Positions 33,585-41,746 of a stretch of 64,000 nucleotides of DNA are shown here, in pieces; position 1 is the stretch's first letter; every line of letters starts with the position of its first letter. Below the pieces are notes generated by a model. The model was not told where the DNA came from, searched no databases, and worked only from the letters and a program-made list of their open reading frames with translations. Origin of the DNA: PALSA-612 sp963791225 (lineage in GTDB: Bacteria > Actinomycetota > Thermoleophilia > Gaiellales > Gaiellaceae); contig CAWBRV010000003.1 in NCBI GenBank assembly GCA_963791225.1, positions 434,001 through 498,000 of the forward strand, in the 5' to 3' direction. The position numbers were made by a program, and so were the translations under genes.

Positions 33585-34856
33585 TTATTCCGGGGCCGGC
33601 GGGCGCGGTGCCTGGACGTTCGCGCCCTGGTAGTCGCGCGGGAGGCCGAGGCGGTCGCGCGCGATCTCGCGGAAGGCCCAGTCGCGGAGCAGCGTGTTGC
33701 GGTGGCTGTTGCCGCCGATCGACATGTCGCGGTAGATCCGCTCGAGTCGCTGGCCTTTCGCGCCGGCGCTCGAACCGGCGGTGCGGAAGAGGTCCGCCTG
33801 CACTGTCTCCCAGGCCTGGATCATCACCTCGCGGGCGATGCAGGCGATCCGGTGCTCGTCGCCATAGGAGTACGGGATGCCCTCGTCGGCGAAGCGCCGG
33901 CAGAGCGCCATGTGCTGCTCGGCGGCGTTCGCCAGCGCCGCCTCGGCGGTCGCGATCTTCGTCCAGGCTCGTCCGAAGTAGCGCTGGTAGTCGGGATCGA
34001 GCTTCCGCGGGATCATCGGCGGCAGCGGCGTCAGCTTCGTCTCGAGCATCGTCTCGTACTCGTCCAGCGCGTTGTAGGCGGCCCCGACCATGATCGCCGC
34101 GAGCGTGATCGTGAAGCAGCCGAGCGCCCGGCCGCTGTACATCGGGTTGCCGTGGAGGCGCAGGCCCGGTGTGCCCTCGCTCACGTCGAAGTCGACCATC
34201 AGCGCGTCCTCGATCCCCCAGTGCGCGGGGATGCGCGTCGCGTCGAACGTGATGCTCTGCGAACCGGAACCCTTCATGCCGAGCAGGTCGCCCCAGTCGT
34301 CGAGCATCGTCCACCCGCTCTTCGGCACCACGAACAGCAGCATCCGCTGCATGCCGTGCTCGTTCTCACCCGGGAGCACCGCCTGCCCCATGTAGTGCGT
34401 CGAGTACGGGATCCCGGAGCAGTAGGAGACCTTGCCGTTCAGCTCGTACCCGCCCTCGACCGGCGTTGCGGGACCGACCGGCGCCGCCACGGCCGCCGCC
34501 CGGAAGTCGCCGTCGCCGAAGATCTCCGCCTGCGCCTGCTCCTCCCACCACGAGGCGACCTGGAGCGCGTGCGCCGCGGCGAGCCCCATGCACCACGCGG
34601 TGTTGGCGCAGCCGCGCGCCACCTCGACGAGGAGCCGCCCGAAGGTGGGGACGTCGAACTCGTAGCCGCCGTAGCGCCGCGGCACGTAGAGGCGGTAGAA
34701 GCCCGCCTGCACGAACTCCTGGTGGAGCTCCTCCGAGTAGTACGTCCGCTCCTCGCACTCGGCCTGCTGCTCGATCAGCTGCGGACGGAGGGCGACCGCG
34801 CGGGCGATCATCTCCTCCGGCGTCAGCCCGGGCTCGGGTGGCAAGACGGCGGTCAC
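33585..34856 (-). CDS. acyl-CoA-dehydrogenase-fold flavin-dependent monooxygenase
   Basis: A 423-aa protein of the acyl-CoA dehydrogenase fold, nearer to the FMNH2/FADH2-dependent hydroxylases (HsaA, HpaH-like, two-component) than to true dehydrogenases: LYVPRRYGGYEFDVPTFGRLLVEVARGC, CMGLAAAHALQVA, GKVSYCSG, and DDWGDLLGMKGSGSQSITF. Such enzymes hydroxylate phenols or steroid rings with flavin from a reductase, none of which is encoded nearby. A clear paralogue is at 62,576, sharing the N-terminal PEPGLTPE..I.RAVALRPQL. It is followed by the GST gene. Confidence 0.88.
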   Translation of the reverse strand: MTAVLPPEPGLTPEEMIARAVALRPQLIEQQAECEERTYYSEELHQEFVQAGFYRLYVPRRYGGYEFDVPTFGRLLVEVARGCANTAWCMGLAAAHALQVASWWEEQAQAEIFGDGDFRAAAVAAPVGPATPVEGGYELNGKVSYCSGIPYSTHYMGQAVLPGENEHGMQRMLLFVVPKSGWTMLDDWGDLLGMKGSGSQSITFDATRIPAHWGIEDALMVDFDVSEGTPGLRLHGNPMYSGRALGCFTITLAAIMVGAAYNALDEYETMLETKLTPLPPMIPRKLDPDYQRYFGRAWTKIATAEAALANAAEQHMALCRRFADEGIPYSYGDEHRIACIAREVMIQAWETVQADLFRTAGSSAGAKGQRLERIYRDMSIGGNSHRNTLLRDWAFREIARDRLGLPRDYQGANVQAPRPPAPE

Positions 34857-34966
34857 GGGAGGCCGAATCGTACTCGCGTGCGCGTGCAGGAATCACCCGT
34901 TCGAGCTGGAGATGTCATCTATCCTCCTGAGGTCGTTGTCACTGACTCGAGGCGAGGAGGCCGATC

Positions 34967-36361
34967 ATGAGCGCGACGGAGACGGCAATCGCGGACGCAC
35001 GGAGCGAGCTCGGCGGATCGTTCGGAGGAGAGCTGATCGGGCCCGGCGACTCGTCGTACGACGAGGAGCGCGCCCTGTTCAACGCGATGATCGACAAGAA
35101 GCCGGCCGTGATCGCGACGTGCGTGAGCACGGGCGACGTGGCGAGCGTGATCGGATTCGCGAAGGCGCACGACCTGCCGCTCGCGATTCGAGGCGGCGGG
35201 CACAACGGCGGCGGGCTCGGCAGCGTCGACGACGGCGTCGTGGCAGATCTGTCCTCGATGCACTCGGTCTCGGTCGACGTGGACGCGAAGACGGCGCAGG
35301 TCGGCGGCGGTGCCACGTGGGCGCAGGTGGACGCGGCCACGAACCCGCACGGCCTGGCAGTGCCCTGCGGCGTCATCTCGACGACCGGTGTCGGCGGGCT
35401 GACGCTCGGAGGCGGAATCGGGCACCTGACGCGCGGCTGCGGCCTCACCGTCGACAACCTGCTTTCCGCGCAGGTCGTCCTCGCCGACGGGCAGCAGGTC
35501 ACGGCGAGTGCCGACGAGAACGCGGAGCTCTACTGGGCCCTTCGCGGCGGCGGCGGCAACTTCGGCGTCGTGACCGAGTTCACCTTCCGGGCACATCCAG
35601 TCGCGGACGTCGTCGGCGGCCCGACGTTCTGGGCGATCGAGCAGACCGACGAGATGCTCAAGGCCTACCGCGAGTACCTCCCCACCTTGCCGCGGAACGC
35701 GACCGGCTTCTTCTGTTGGCACACCGTTCCGCCGGGGCCGCCGTTCCCGGAGGAGATCCACATGCGCAAGGTGTGCGGGATCGTCTGGTGCGTCGTCGGC
35801 ACGGACGAGGAAGCGGAGCAGGCGATGGCGCCGATGCTCGCCGTCGCGGAGCCGCTGATGCACGGTGTCGGACGGATGCCGTTGCCCGCGCTGAACAGCG
35901 CGTTCGACGGCCTTTACGGCCCCGGCGACCAGTGGTACTGGCGTGCCGACTTCGTCAACGAGATCCCGGACGCGGCGATCACCGCGAACCAGGACTGGAA
36001 CGAGAACATGCCGACCTGGAAGTCGGGCTCGCACGTCTACCCGATCGACGGTGCGGCTCACGACGTCGGTGCGAGCGACACGCCCTGGGCGTACCGCGAT
36101 GCGACCTGGTCGCAGGTGATCATCGGCGTCGACGGCGATCCTGCGAGCGCGCCTGCGTTGCGCGACTGGGCCGTCGGTTACTGGGAGGCGCTGCACCCGT
36201 ACTCGGCCGGCGGTGCGTACGTCAACTTCATGATGGACGAGGGCCAGGACCGGGTGCAGGCGACCTACGGCGACAACTACGAGCGGCTCGCGAAGGCCAA
36301 GGCGACCTACGACCCGGACAACGTCTTCCACGTCAACCAGAACATCCAGCCGGCCGCGTAG
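34967..36361 (+). CDS. berberine-bridge-type FAD-linked oxidase
   Basis: A 464-aa FAD oxidoreductase. The PCMH domain has AIRGGGHNGGGLG, where the His probably carries the 8-alpha-histidyl-FAD bond, and PCGVISTTGVGGLTLGGGIGHLTR; the cysteine used for bicovalent attachment is not in its usual place. The BBE C-terminal signature YGDNYERLAKAKATYDPDNVF (as YGDNYERLAK...DPDNVF) with NQNI is clear. Substrates in this family are alcohols, sugars or alkaloids. ATG has the ribosome-binding site GAGGAGG. Divergent from the flavin hydroxylase, 110 bp apart. Confidence 0.93.
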   Translation: MSATETAIADARSELGGSFGGELIGPGDSSYDEERALFNAMIDKKPAVIATCVSTGDVASVIGFAKAHDLPLAIRGGGHNGGGLGSVDDGVVADLSSMHSVSVDVDAKTAQVGGGATWAQVDAATNPHGLAVPCGVISTTGVGGLTLGGGIGHLTRGCGLTVDNLLSAQVVLADGQQVTASADENAELYWALRGGGGNFGVVTEFTFRAHPVADVVGGPTFWAIEQTDEMLKAYREYLPTLPRNATGFFCWHTVPPGPPFPEEIHMRKVCGIVWCVVGTDEEAEQAMAPMLAVAEPLMHGVGRMPLPALNSAFDGLYGPGDQWYWRADFVNEIPDAAITANQDWNENMPTWKSGSHVYPIDGAAHDVGASDTPWAYRDATWSQVIIGVDGDPASAPALRDWAVGYWEALHPYSAGGAYVNFMMDEGQDRVQATYGDNYERLAKAKATYDPDNVFHVNQNIQPAA

Positions 36362-36374
36362 CCGGCGCCGGGAC

Positions 36375-37370
36375 CTAGCGCGCGGCTGCCGCCAGCCGGG
36401 CGTGCGGTGACTGCGCCTGGCGCAGCGCCGTCATCAGGTCGTGCTCGATCGCGTTGAAGAACGCGTACGAGCTGATCGTCCCGCCGTGGAACAGCGCCTG
36501 GAACCGTCCGCCGGGGACGACGAGGAGGAGCGACCGCTCGCGCGTCACGATCGACACGGACGACGGCAGCTCGTCGATCAGCCCGGCGTAGCCGAACGCG
36601 CGGCCCGGGCCGCAGAGACGGACTCGCACCGATTGACCGCCGCGGCGGATCATCTCCTCGATCGCGCCGTGCAACGTGACGTAGCACGCGGTCGCCGCCG
36701 AGCACTCCGGCAGGATCGAGCAGCGCGCGGGCACGACCGCGAGCCGGCAGTCCTTGATGAGCTCCGCCAGTTCGGGCTCGCCGTAGCCGCGGAAGAAGGG
36801 CAGTCGCTGCACGTAGTCGCGGTCCGGCAGCCGGCCCTGCGGGAAGTCGTTCGGTGTCGCCTCGGCGAGCCCGGCCGGCCGGCCGATGTCCTCGGGCGGG
36901 CCGCCGCCGAGCGTGTCGACGAGTACGGAGTGGCTGATGCGCAGCCGTTCACAGGCGTGCCGGACGATCTGCCGTTTGATCGCGAAGGCGGTGGGGTGGA
37001 GCCGCGAGACGAGCGCCGTGAAGTCCGCCCGGGCGAGGAAGAGCGCCGTCGTCGGCTCGAGCGCCCGCACCGTTCCCGTCCGCAGCCCGCCGTCGAGGAG
37101 CGGGATCTCGCCGAGGACGTCGCGCGCCCCGAGCTGCGCGTACTCCAGCTCGCCGCCGCCGGGCAGCCGCCTGCAAGCCTGCACGAGGCCGCGCTCGAGG
37201 ACGTGCAGGCCGTCGGCCTCCTCGCCCTCGCGGAAGAGGACGTCCCCGGGCGCGAGCTCGATCGTCCCCATCACGTGTGCGAGCTCCTCCAGCTCGTTTC
37301 CCGGGATGCCCGTGAAGAGCGGCACCTCGGCGAGGAAGGCCAGCCGGCTGTCCACGCGCTCCGCCGTCAC
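36375..37370 (-). CDS. tandem cyclic-nucleotide-binding-domain protein
   Basis: A 331-aa protein with two Crp-type cNMP-binding domains and no DNA-binding or enzymatic domain. Domain 1 (about 10-130) keeps the phosphate-cassette pattern LGEIPLLDGGLRTGTV; domain 2 (about 185-310) has FGYAGLIDELPSSVS, lacking both the Glu and Arg, so it probably does not bind nucleotide. GTG start overlaps the amidotransferase stop as GTGA, indicating coupled expression with it. Confidence 0.88.
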   Translation of the reverse strand: MTAERVDSRLAFLAEVPLFTGIPGNELEELAHVMGTIELAPGDVLFREGEEADGLHVLERGLVQACRRLPGGGELEYAQLGARDVLGEIPLLDGGLRTGTVRALEPTTALFLARADFTALVSRLHPTAFAIKRQIVRHACERLRISHSVLVDTLGGGPPEDIGRPAGLAEATPNDFPQGRLPDRDYVQRLPFFRGYGEPELAELIKDCRLAVVPARCSILPECSAATACYVTLHGAIEEMIRRGGQSVRVRLCGPGRAFGYAGLIDELPSSVSIVTRERSLLLVVPGGRFQALFHGGTISSYAFFNAIEHDLMTALRQAQSPHARLAAAAR

Positions 37371-38287
37371 GGGTCGAGATCCGCGATCTTCGCGTCCACG
37401 CCGCCGTCGACGAGGGACGCGGTCAGGATCGAGTACTCGGGCGCCTCCAGCCACCTGGAGGTATCCGTCGTCAGCGGCTCCGACGCGATCAGGAGCGATT
37501 CGGGGCGATCGCTCGCGCCCATCTGCCACTCCCCGTCGCGCTCGACGTACTCCTCGCCGAGCGTGTACCAGAGAGACACGTACGGCAGGTCGGTCTCGAG
37601 CATCGTGTCCCCGTCCGGGTACCAGCCGTAGTCGAAGCTGAAGCGGGTCGCGACCAGGCACCTCCCGGTGCTGACGAAGAGGTTGACGGGCGAGGAGGTC
37701 GCGATCTCGTGCTTCTCCCGGATCTCCCGGATGATGCGCAGCGATCGAACGGCCGCGTCGGCGATCTCGTCGGCCTCCGGCATCCCGAACGGGTCGTCGA
37801 GTTGCGAGAGCAGGAGCGCGTAGATCCACTCGGAGTCGGTCGTCCCCTCGATGTGGCGGACGAAGGTGGGGTGGACGTGGCCGACGAGGTCGTAGCGCAT
37901 GCGCGTGAACTCCCGCAGGTGACCGTTGTGCGCCAGCGTCACCTTGACGTCGGGAAACCGGAACGGGTGCAGGTTCGTCTGCGTCAGCACCTCGTGCTCG
38001 CTGTAGGTGACGCCGCGGACGTGCGCGATCACGCACTTCGCCGCCACTTTCTCCGCCAGGTTCTTGAGATTCCTGTCGAACACGGGGAGCGAGGTGACCT
38101 TGTAGAGGAACGGCTCGTCGGGCCGCTCGGAGAGCTCGTCCCAGGCGGCCATGCCGAAGCCCGCCAGGTTGAGGAAGGTCGCCATCATCCGCGGGCTGTA
38201 CGTCTGCCGCGCGAGGGAGCTGTCGGTCGCGAACAGGACTGAGTCGAGCAGGAGCGGGCGACCGAGGTATCCGACCACGCGGCACAT
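37367..38287 (-). CDS. class II glutamine amidotransferase-like protein
   Basis: A 306-aa N-terminal-nucleophile amidotransferase domain protein of the GATase_4 (YafJ) type. Met is followed by the catalytic Cys2 (MCRVVGYLG); AHVRGVT and LAHNGHLREF give the glutamine-binding residues, and GTTDSEWIYALLL follows. Stand-alone members have unknown acceptors. It is translationally coupled to the tandem cNMP-domain gene and 12 bp downstream of the MFS-cNMP gene, so the three form one operon. Confidence 0.9.
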   Translation of the reverse strand: MCRVVGYLGRPLLLDSVLFATDSSLARQTYSPRMMATFLNLAGFGMAAWDELSERPDEPFLYKVTSLPVFDRNLKNLAEKVAAKCVIAHVRGVTYSEHEVLTQTNLHPFRFPDVKVTLAHNGHLREFTRMRYDLVGHVHPTFVRHIEGTTDSEWIYALLLSQLDDPFGMPEADEIADAAVRSLRIIREIREKHEIATSSPVNLFVSTGRCLVATRFSFDYGWYPDGDTMLETDLPYVSLWYTLGEEYVERDGEWQMGASDRPESLLIASEPLTTDTSRWLEAPEYSILTASLVDGGVDAKIADLDP

Positions 38288-38299
38288 GCCACGATTCTC

Positions 38300-39946
38300 C
38301 TACGCGAGCGCGTTCTTGGCCAGTCGCGAGCTGGCCACGCTCTCGGCCTCGGCGGCGCTCGTCGCGTGGCCCGAGACGACCGAGACGAACCGGTCGCGCT
38401 CGAGCGTGTAGAGCACGACGTCTGTCGTCGCGCGGCAGGTGGCGACCCGTGGAGTGTCGTGGAGCAGTGCGATTTCGCCGAAGAAGTCCATCGGCCCGAG
38501 CGTGGCCAGGTGTCGGCCGGCGCGCGTGACGTCGACGGAGCCGGACTTGATCACGTAGAAGAGGTCACCGTCGTCGCCTTCCTGGACGAGCCGGGTGTTC
38601 GCCTGTGCCGTGGCCGTCTGGAGCCGCCCGGCCAGGCGCTCGAGGGTCGTCACCGGGAGCGGGCTGAAGAGCGGAATTTCCGACAACACCTTCAGCTCCT
38701 CTTCGGGAACGTCGGCGGAGGCGTCGATCCGGCGCAGGCGCGGATAGCTCGCTGCGGCGAGGATCGGAAGGATGCAGCCGGCGATCACGAGCGCCGAGCG
38801 CACGCCGAGCTGGTCGACGAGCAGGGAGCCGAGGATCGAGCCGACGCCGACCGCGGTCACGACGAGGATCTCGAAGACGCCGAACACGCGCGCGAGCACG
38901 GCGTCGTCGATCCCGCGCTGGATCATCGTGAAGCCCGACACGTCGAGGATGGCGTTTCCGGCGCCGACGACCGACAGGCACGCGAGCGCCCAGGCCATCT
39001 GCGGCCACGCGGGGATGAGTGCGATCGGCACGCCCCAGAGGACGAGCCCGGCCGCGAACGGGCGGGCCAGCTGTCGTTTGCCGACGAGTCCGAGCCCGGC
39101 CAGGCCCCCGGCGAGCGCCCCTGCCCCGAAGGCGGCGTTGAGGAAGCCGACGCCCGAGTCGCCGACGTCGAGCAGCCGGAAGGCCGCGACGACGAGGAGG
39201 ACGTTGAGGACGCCGCGGACGAACGCCTGGCTCGCGAACAGGCCGATCACGAGGCGCGGGTTCGGCTCGTCGGCCAGCGTGCGCGCGCCCGCGAGCGCGT
39301 CCTCGACCGGGCCGTGGCCCCGAGCGGGAACGAACGGGCCGGGGGCGAGCTGCGCGACCTGAAGCGCGGCCCAGAGCGCGATGCCAGCGCTGACCGCGAG
39401 GACGACGTCCAGGCCGCTGAACGTCAGCAGAATGCCGGCGAGCGCCGGGCCGACGAGGACGGCGACGCCCTCGAAGGTGCTCGCGGACACGTTCGTCGCC
39501 ACGAGCTCCTGGGGCGTGCGCGCGAGGGTCGGCACGACGGCGAGATGGGACGGGCGGTAGGCCGCACCGGCGACCGACGTGAGCGCGGCGAGCAGGAAGA
39601 CGAGCCACGTCGGCCCGTCGGCCCAGAGCGCGAGGGCGGCTCCGCCGAGCGTGGTCGCGCGGATCAGCTGGACGCCGAGTAGCACGCGCTCGCGCCGCGT
39701 GCGGTCGGCGAGAGCCGTGCCGGCGAGCACGCCGAGCGTCGAGGGGAGCATGCGGACGAGCCCGAGCAGACCGATCGCCCCGGCGCCGCCGACCCGGTAG
39801 GCGTAGATCGAGAACGCGACGAAGCTCGCCCACTCGGAGACGTAGAAGCCGGCCCAGGCGAGCTGCAGCCGGCGCAGGTCGGGGCTCCGAAAGACGTCGG
39901 CGAGCGAGGCGAAGCGGACGGCCAGCCGGCCGAGCAGCGGTCCCAC
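38300..39946 (-). CDS. MFS transporter fused to a cyclic-nucleotide-binding domain
   Basis: A 548-aa fusion. Residues about 15-400 form a 12-helix MFS transporter of the MFS_3/enterobactin-exporter type (ADRTRRERVLLGVQLIRA is the A-like motif between helices 2 and 3). Residues about 415-535 are a cNMP-binding domain with an intact phosphate cassette FGEIALLHDTPRVATC. The fusion suggests nucleotide-gated export, or sensing of membrane state. First gene of the three-gene operon with GATase and tandem cNMP genes. Confidence 0.9.
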   Translation of the reverse strand: MGPLLGRLAVRFASLADVFRSPDLRRLQLAWAGFYVSEWASFVAFSIYAYRVGGAGAIGLLGLVRMLPSTLGVLAGTALADRTRRERVLLGVQLIRATTLGGAALALWADGPTWLVFLLAALTSVAGAAYRPSHLAVVPTLARTPQELVATNVSASTFEGVAVLVGPALAGILLTFSGLDVVLAVSAGIALWAALQVAQLAPGPFVPARGHGPVEDALAGARTLADEPNPRLVIGLFASQAFVRGVLNVLLVVAAFRLLDVGDSGVGFLNAAFGAGALAGGLAGLGLVGKRQLARPFAAGLVLWGVPIALIPAWPQMAWALACLSVVGAGNAILDVSGFTMIQRGIDDAVLARVFGVFEILVVTAVGVGSILGSLLVDQLGVRSALVIAGCILPILAAASYPRLRRIDASADVPEEELKVLSEIPLFSPLPVTTLERLAGRLQTATAQANTRLVQEGDDGDLFYVIKSGSVDVTRAGRHLATLGPMDFFGEIALLHDTPRVATCRATTDVVLYTLERDRFVSVVSGHATSAAEAESVASSRLAKNALA

Positions 39947-39996
39947 CGAGCGAGGATCCCAGATTCCCCGCGCGTGTCAATCAGAGGAACGGGCCG

Positions 39997-40030
39997 GGCG
40001 CCGCGGCGGCCAGGCGACCGCCGCGGCGCC
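39997..40030 (-). terminator. perfect hairpin terminator after the 58-codon ORF
   Basis: A perfect 13-bp stem (GGCGCCGCGGCGG with CCGCCGCGGCGCC) and 8-nt loop lies 17 bp after the stop of the small minus-strand ORF and before the MFS gene. It isolates the small transcript from the MFS operon. No T-run is visible. Confidence 0.75.
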
Positions 40031-40047
40031 TCACGGCTCGTTGTCGG

Positions 40048-40224
40048 TCAGGCGTGAGGCATGCCGCCGGACGGGCCCGGCACCTTCTTGACGCGCTTGC
40101 TGTGCTTCTTCGCCGGGCCGGCAGCCCCACGCGACGAAGCTCCGGGCTCGGGCGGCCGCACGCCGCCCTTGACATCGTCGGCCGTGCCGGCCGGGACCTC
40201 GATGTCCTGCTTGTCCTTCGCCAT
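40048..40224 (-). CDS. small basic protein, 58 aa, unknown
   Basis: A short gene readable as M-AKDKQDIEVPAGTADD... ending PGPSGGMPHA. It begins acidic/neutral and has a Lys/Arg-rich middle (AKKHSKRVKKV). ATG is preceded by AAAGGAG at optimal spacing (6 nt), one of the best ribosome-binding sites in this region, and the ORF is followed by a perfect terminator hairpin. Low complexity and no membrane segment suggest a disordered nucleic-acid-binding or ribosome-associated peptide. No family recognised. Confidence 0.65.
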   Translation of the reverse strand: MAKDKQDIEVPAGTADDVKGGVRPPEPGASSRGAAGPAKKHSKRVKKVPGPSGGMPHA

Positions 40225-40325
40225 CACGTGCTCCTTTCGCCGTCGAGCGCTCGCCGCGAGCGCCTTGTGCTCCGCTAGACGCCGAAGCAGTCCGGCATCT
40301 TCCCACCGCTACGCTGACTCTGACG

Positions 40326-40601
40326 GTGCCCGCCTCCCTCCCGAGCCGCAGACAGCAAGGTCCCGAAGGGCTGGACCACGGTGTCAGGTTCGTGCCGGCG
40401 GGCTGGCTCGTAGCTGCGCTGGGCGTCTCGAGGCTGTTGCTCCGGGGAGGAAGGCTCGGCAAGCTCGGAATCGCCGGTCTCGTCTGGACGGTGGCGCCGC
40501 GGAAGCTGAAGATCGTCGCGTTCGGCTTCGTCCTCGCCGCCCTGGTCGTGATCGCGGGCGCGATGGCAGCGATCGCGCTCCTCGCGATCGAGCTGAGCTA
40601 G
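40326..40601 (+). CDS. small membrane protein, unknown
   Basis: A 91-aa protein with a GTG start. It has one moderate hydrophobic segment (FVPAGWLVAALGVSRLLL) followed by a Gly/Arg linker and a strong C-terminal helix (VAFGFVLAALVVIAGAMAAIALLAI). No family recognised; the pattern resembles small DUF-type inner-membrane proteins. It is divergent from the 58-codon ORF and convergent with the zinc-finger-like gene. Support is moderate because it rests on hydrophobic pattern and lack of competing frames. Confidence 0.5.
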   Translation: MPASLPSRRQQGPEGLDHGVRFVPAGWLVAALGVSRLLLRGGRLGKLGIAGLVWTVAPRKLKIVAFGFVLAALVVIAGAMAAIALLAIELS

Positions 40602-40629
40602 ACGGCGAGGCCCTGTCGGGCCGGCTCTC

Positions 40630-40965
40630 CTACGTGCGCACCTGGTCGAGCAGGTCTTCCGGCGCGACGGACCAGTCGCCCGCGCGCCAGCGCGCCAGGA
40701 GGAGCTCCGACAACATGGAGGAATGGGGTTCCCCGCTCGCGTACTCGGCTCGCCTGCGTTGCGTCAGCCGCTCGTCGATCGACTCGCGCAGCCGTAGCGC
40801 GGCCAGCGCGTGCCAGGCGTCGGCGCAGCGGCCCGGACAGAGGGCGTCCTCGACGCCGCGGACGTCGCTGACGAGCATCTTCGTATGCGCGTACCCACAC
40901 AGCGGGCAGTACGCGCGGCGCGCGAGCGAGCGGACAGTCGTGGCCGACGGCGTCGAGCCGCTCAT
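40630..40965 (-). CDS. small putative zinc-binding protein, unknown
   Basis: A 111-aa protein with CPLCGYAHTK and CPGRC, four cysteines that could bind zinc, followed by Arg-rich helices. ATG (MSGSTPSATTVRSLARRAYC) is a likely start; the same frame is open for another 55 codons upstream, but that part is poorly structured. No recognised family. Upstream, 40,966-41,260 (295 bp to the cold-shock start) holds no convincing gene and probably carries the promoters of this gene and the cold-shock gene. Confidence 0.5.
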   Translation of the reverse strand: MSGSTPSATTVRSLARRAYCPLCGYAHTKMLVSDVRGVEDALCPGRCADAWHALAALRLRESIDERLTQRRRAEYASGEPHSSMLSELLLARWRAGDWSVAPEDLLDQVRT

Positions 40966-41260
40966 ACCGCGGTCCCGGCGTGCGAACCCGATGAGTTCTC
41001 CATGCAACGAGTATTGCCGTCCAACGGTTGCTCCCAGCGTCGAGTGCCAGAAGGTCTCAACGAGAAGGAGCGGGCGGCTGACAGAAAAGGTCGGCGCCAC
41101 TGCTCGCTGCGGCCACGTCCAGTATGACAAAACGGACGCGGTCGACCGCGGCCCCAGCAGGGACCGGGCTGCCGACTGCTACCGTGATGTCAACTAGAGC
41201 GAGTACCGGTTGCAGAACACTGCCTCCCCTACGCGTTCGTTAGTGGTAGAGGAGGTGTAT

Positions 41261-41470
41261 ATGGCAACTGGAACCGTCAAATGGTTCTCGAACGACAAGG
41301 GCTACGGCTTCATCACCCCTGACGACGGTGGCAAGGACGTTTTCGTCCACCATCGCAGCATCAGCGGTGAGGGCTTCAAGACGCTCTCGGAAGGCGCGAA
41401 GGTCAACTTCGAGCCCGCCGAGGGTGCGAAGGGTCCCGAGGCGACTAACGTCGCGCTCGCGGCCTCCTAG
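41261..41470 (+). CDS. cold-shock protein (CspA family)
   Basis: A 69-aa OB-fold RNA chaperone: MATGTVKWFSNDKGYGFITP with RNP1 (KGYGFI, residues 13-18), RNP2 as DVFVHH, and the usual C-terminus GPEATNVALA. The ATG has the excellent ribosome-binding site GAGGAGGT 4-5 nt upstream; longer upstream frames are not needed. Two bases differ from the usual VHFSAI to VHHRSI. The gene ends just before a large hairpin. Confidence 0.96.
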   Translation: MATGTVKWFSNDKGYGFITPDDGGKDVFVHHRSISGEGFKTLSEGAKVNFEPAEGAKGPEATNVALAAS

Positions 41471-41481
41471 TCCGAGAAACG

Positions 41482-41534
41482 GCGCCCCGCACCCTCTCGA
41501 TCCGCGTATGCGGGCGAGTCGGAGTGCGGGGCGC
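41482..41534 (+). terminator. long hairpin after the cold-shock gene
   Basis: An 11-bp perfect stem, GCGCCCCGCAC (41482-41492) with GTGCGGGGCGC (41524-41534), contains a second small stem CCGC-GTAT-GCGG. It lies 12 bp after the csp stop and 57 bp before the 36-codon ORF. Either a terminator or an mRNA-stabilising 3' structure. Confidence 0.7.
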
Positions 41535-41590
41535 TGCACCACAACATTGCGCTGCTGTCACCGCGAGGAGCTACGGCCGAGGAGGTCGCG

Positions 41591-41701
41591 ATGAAGGGTT
41601 CCGAGAAGCCGAAGAAGCTGCAGAAGAAGCAGCCGCAGAAGACCCTCAAGGAACGCCGCACGGAAAAACGGGCCGCCAAGAAGAAGATCGGTGACGCGTA
41701 G
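41591..41701 (+). CDS. 36-aa Lys-rich microprotein
   Basis: A very short ORF starting MKGSEKPKKLQKKQ and ending KKKIGDA; about 40% Lys or Arg, no hydrophobic segment. The GAGGAGG ribosome-binding site 6 nt before ATG is strong. A short ERRTEKRAAKKK helix is likely. It sits between the csp terminator and a second hairpin, and I believe similar Lys-rich short proteins occur after csp genes in related genomes, though I cannot check this. Possibly nucleic-acid- or ribosome-binding. Confidence 0.65.
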   Translation: MKGSEKPKKLQKKQPQKTLKERRTEKRAAKKKIGDA

Positions 41702-41710
41702 CGTCGCCCC

Positions 41711-41729
41711 GAACGGGACCCTCCCGTTC
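41711..41729 (+). terminator. hairpin after the microprotein gene
   Basis: A perfect 8-bp stem GAACGGGA-CCC-TCCCGTTC begins 10 bp after the 36-codon ORF stop and lies 18 bp before the glycosyltransferase GTG. It would separate the csp/microprotein unit from the glycosyltransferase, or form part of the latter's leader. Confidence 0.6.
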
Positions 41730-41746
41730 GTGAAACGGCGACCCGC

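Noticed and set aside
40966..41260. Extra gene in the spacer before the cold-shock gene
   Set aside because: The open stretches here are either upstream extensions of the zinc-finger-like frame or lack a start signal and plausible composition.
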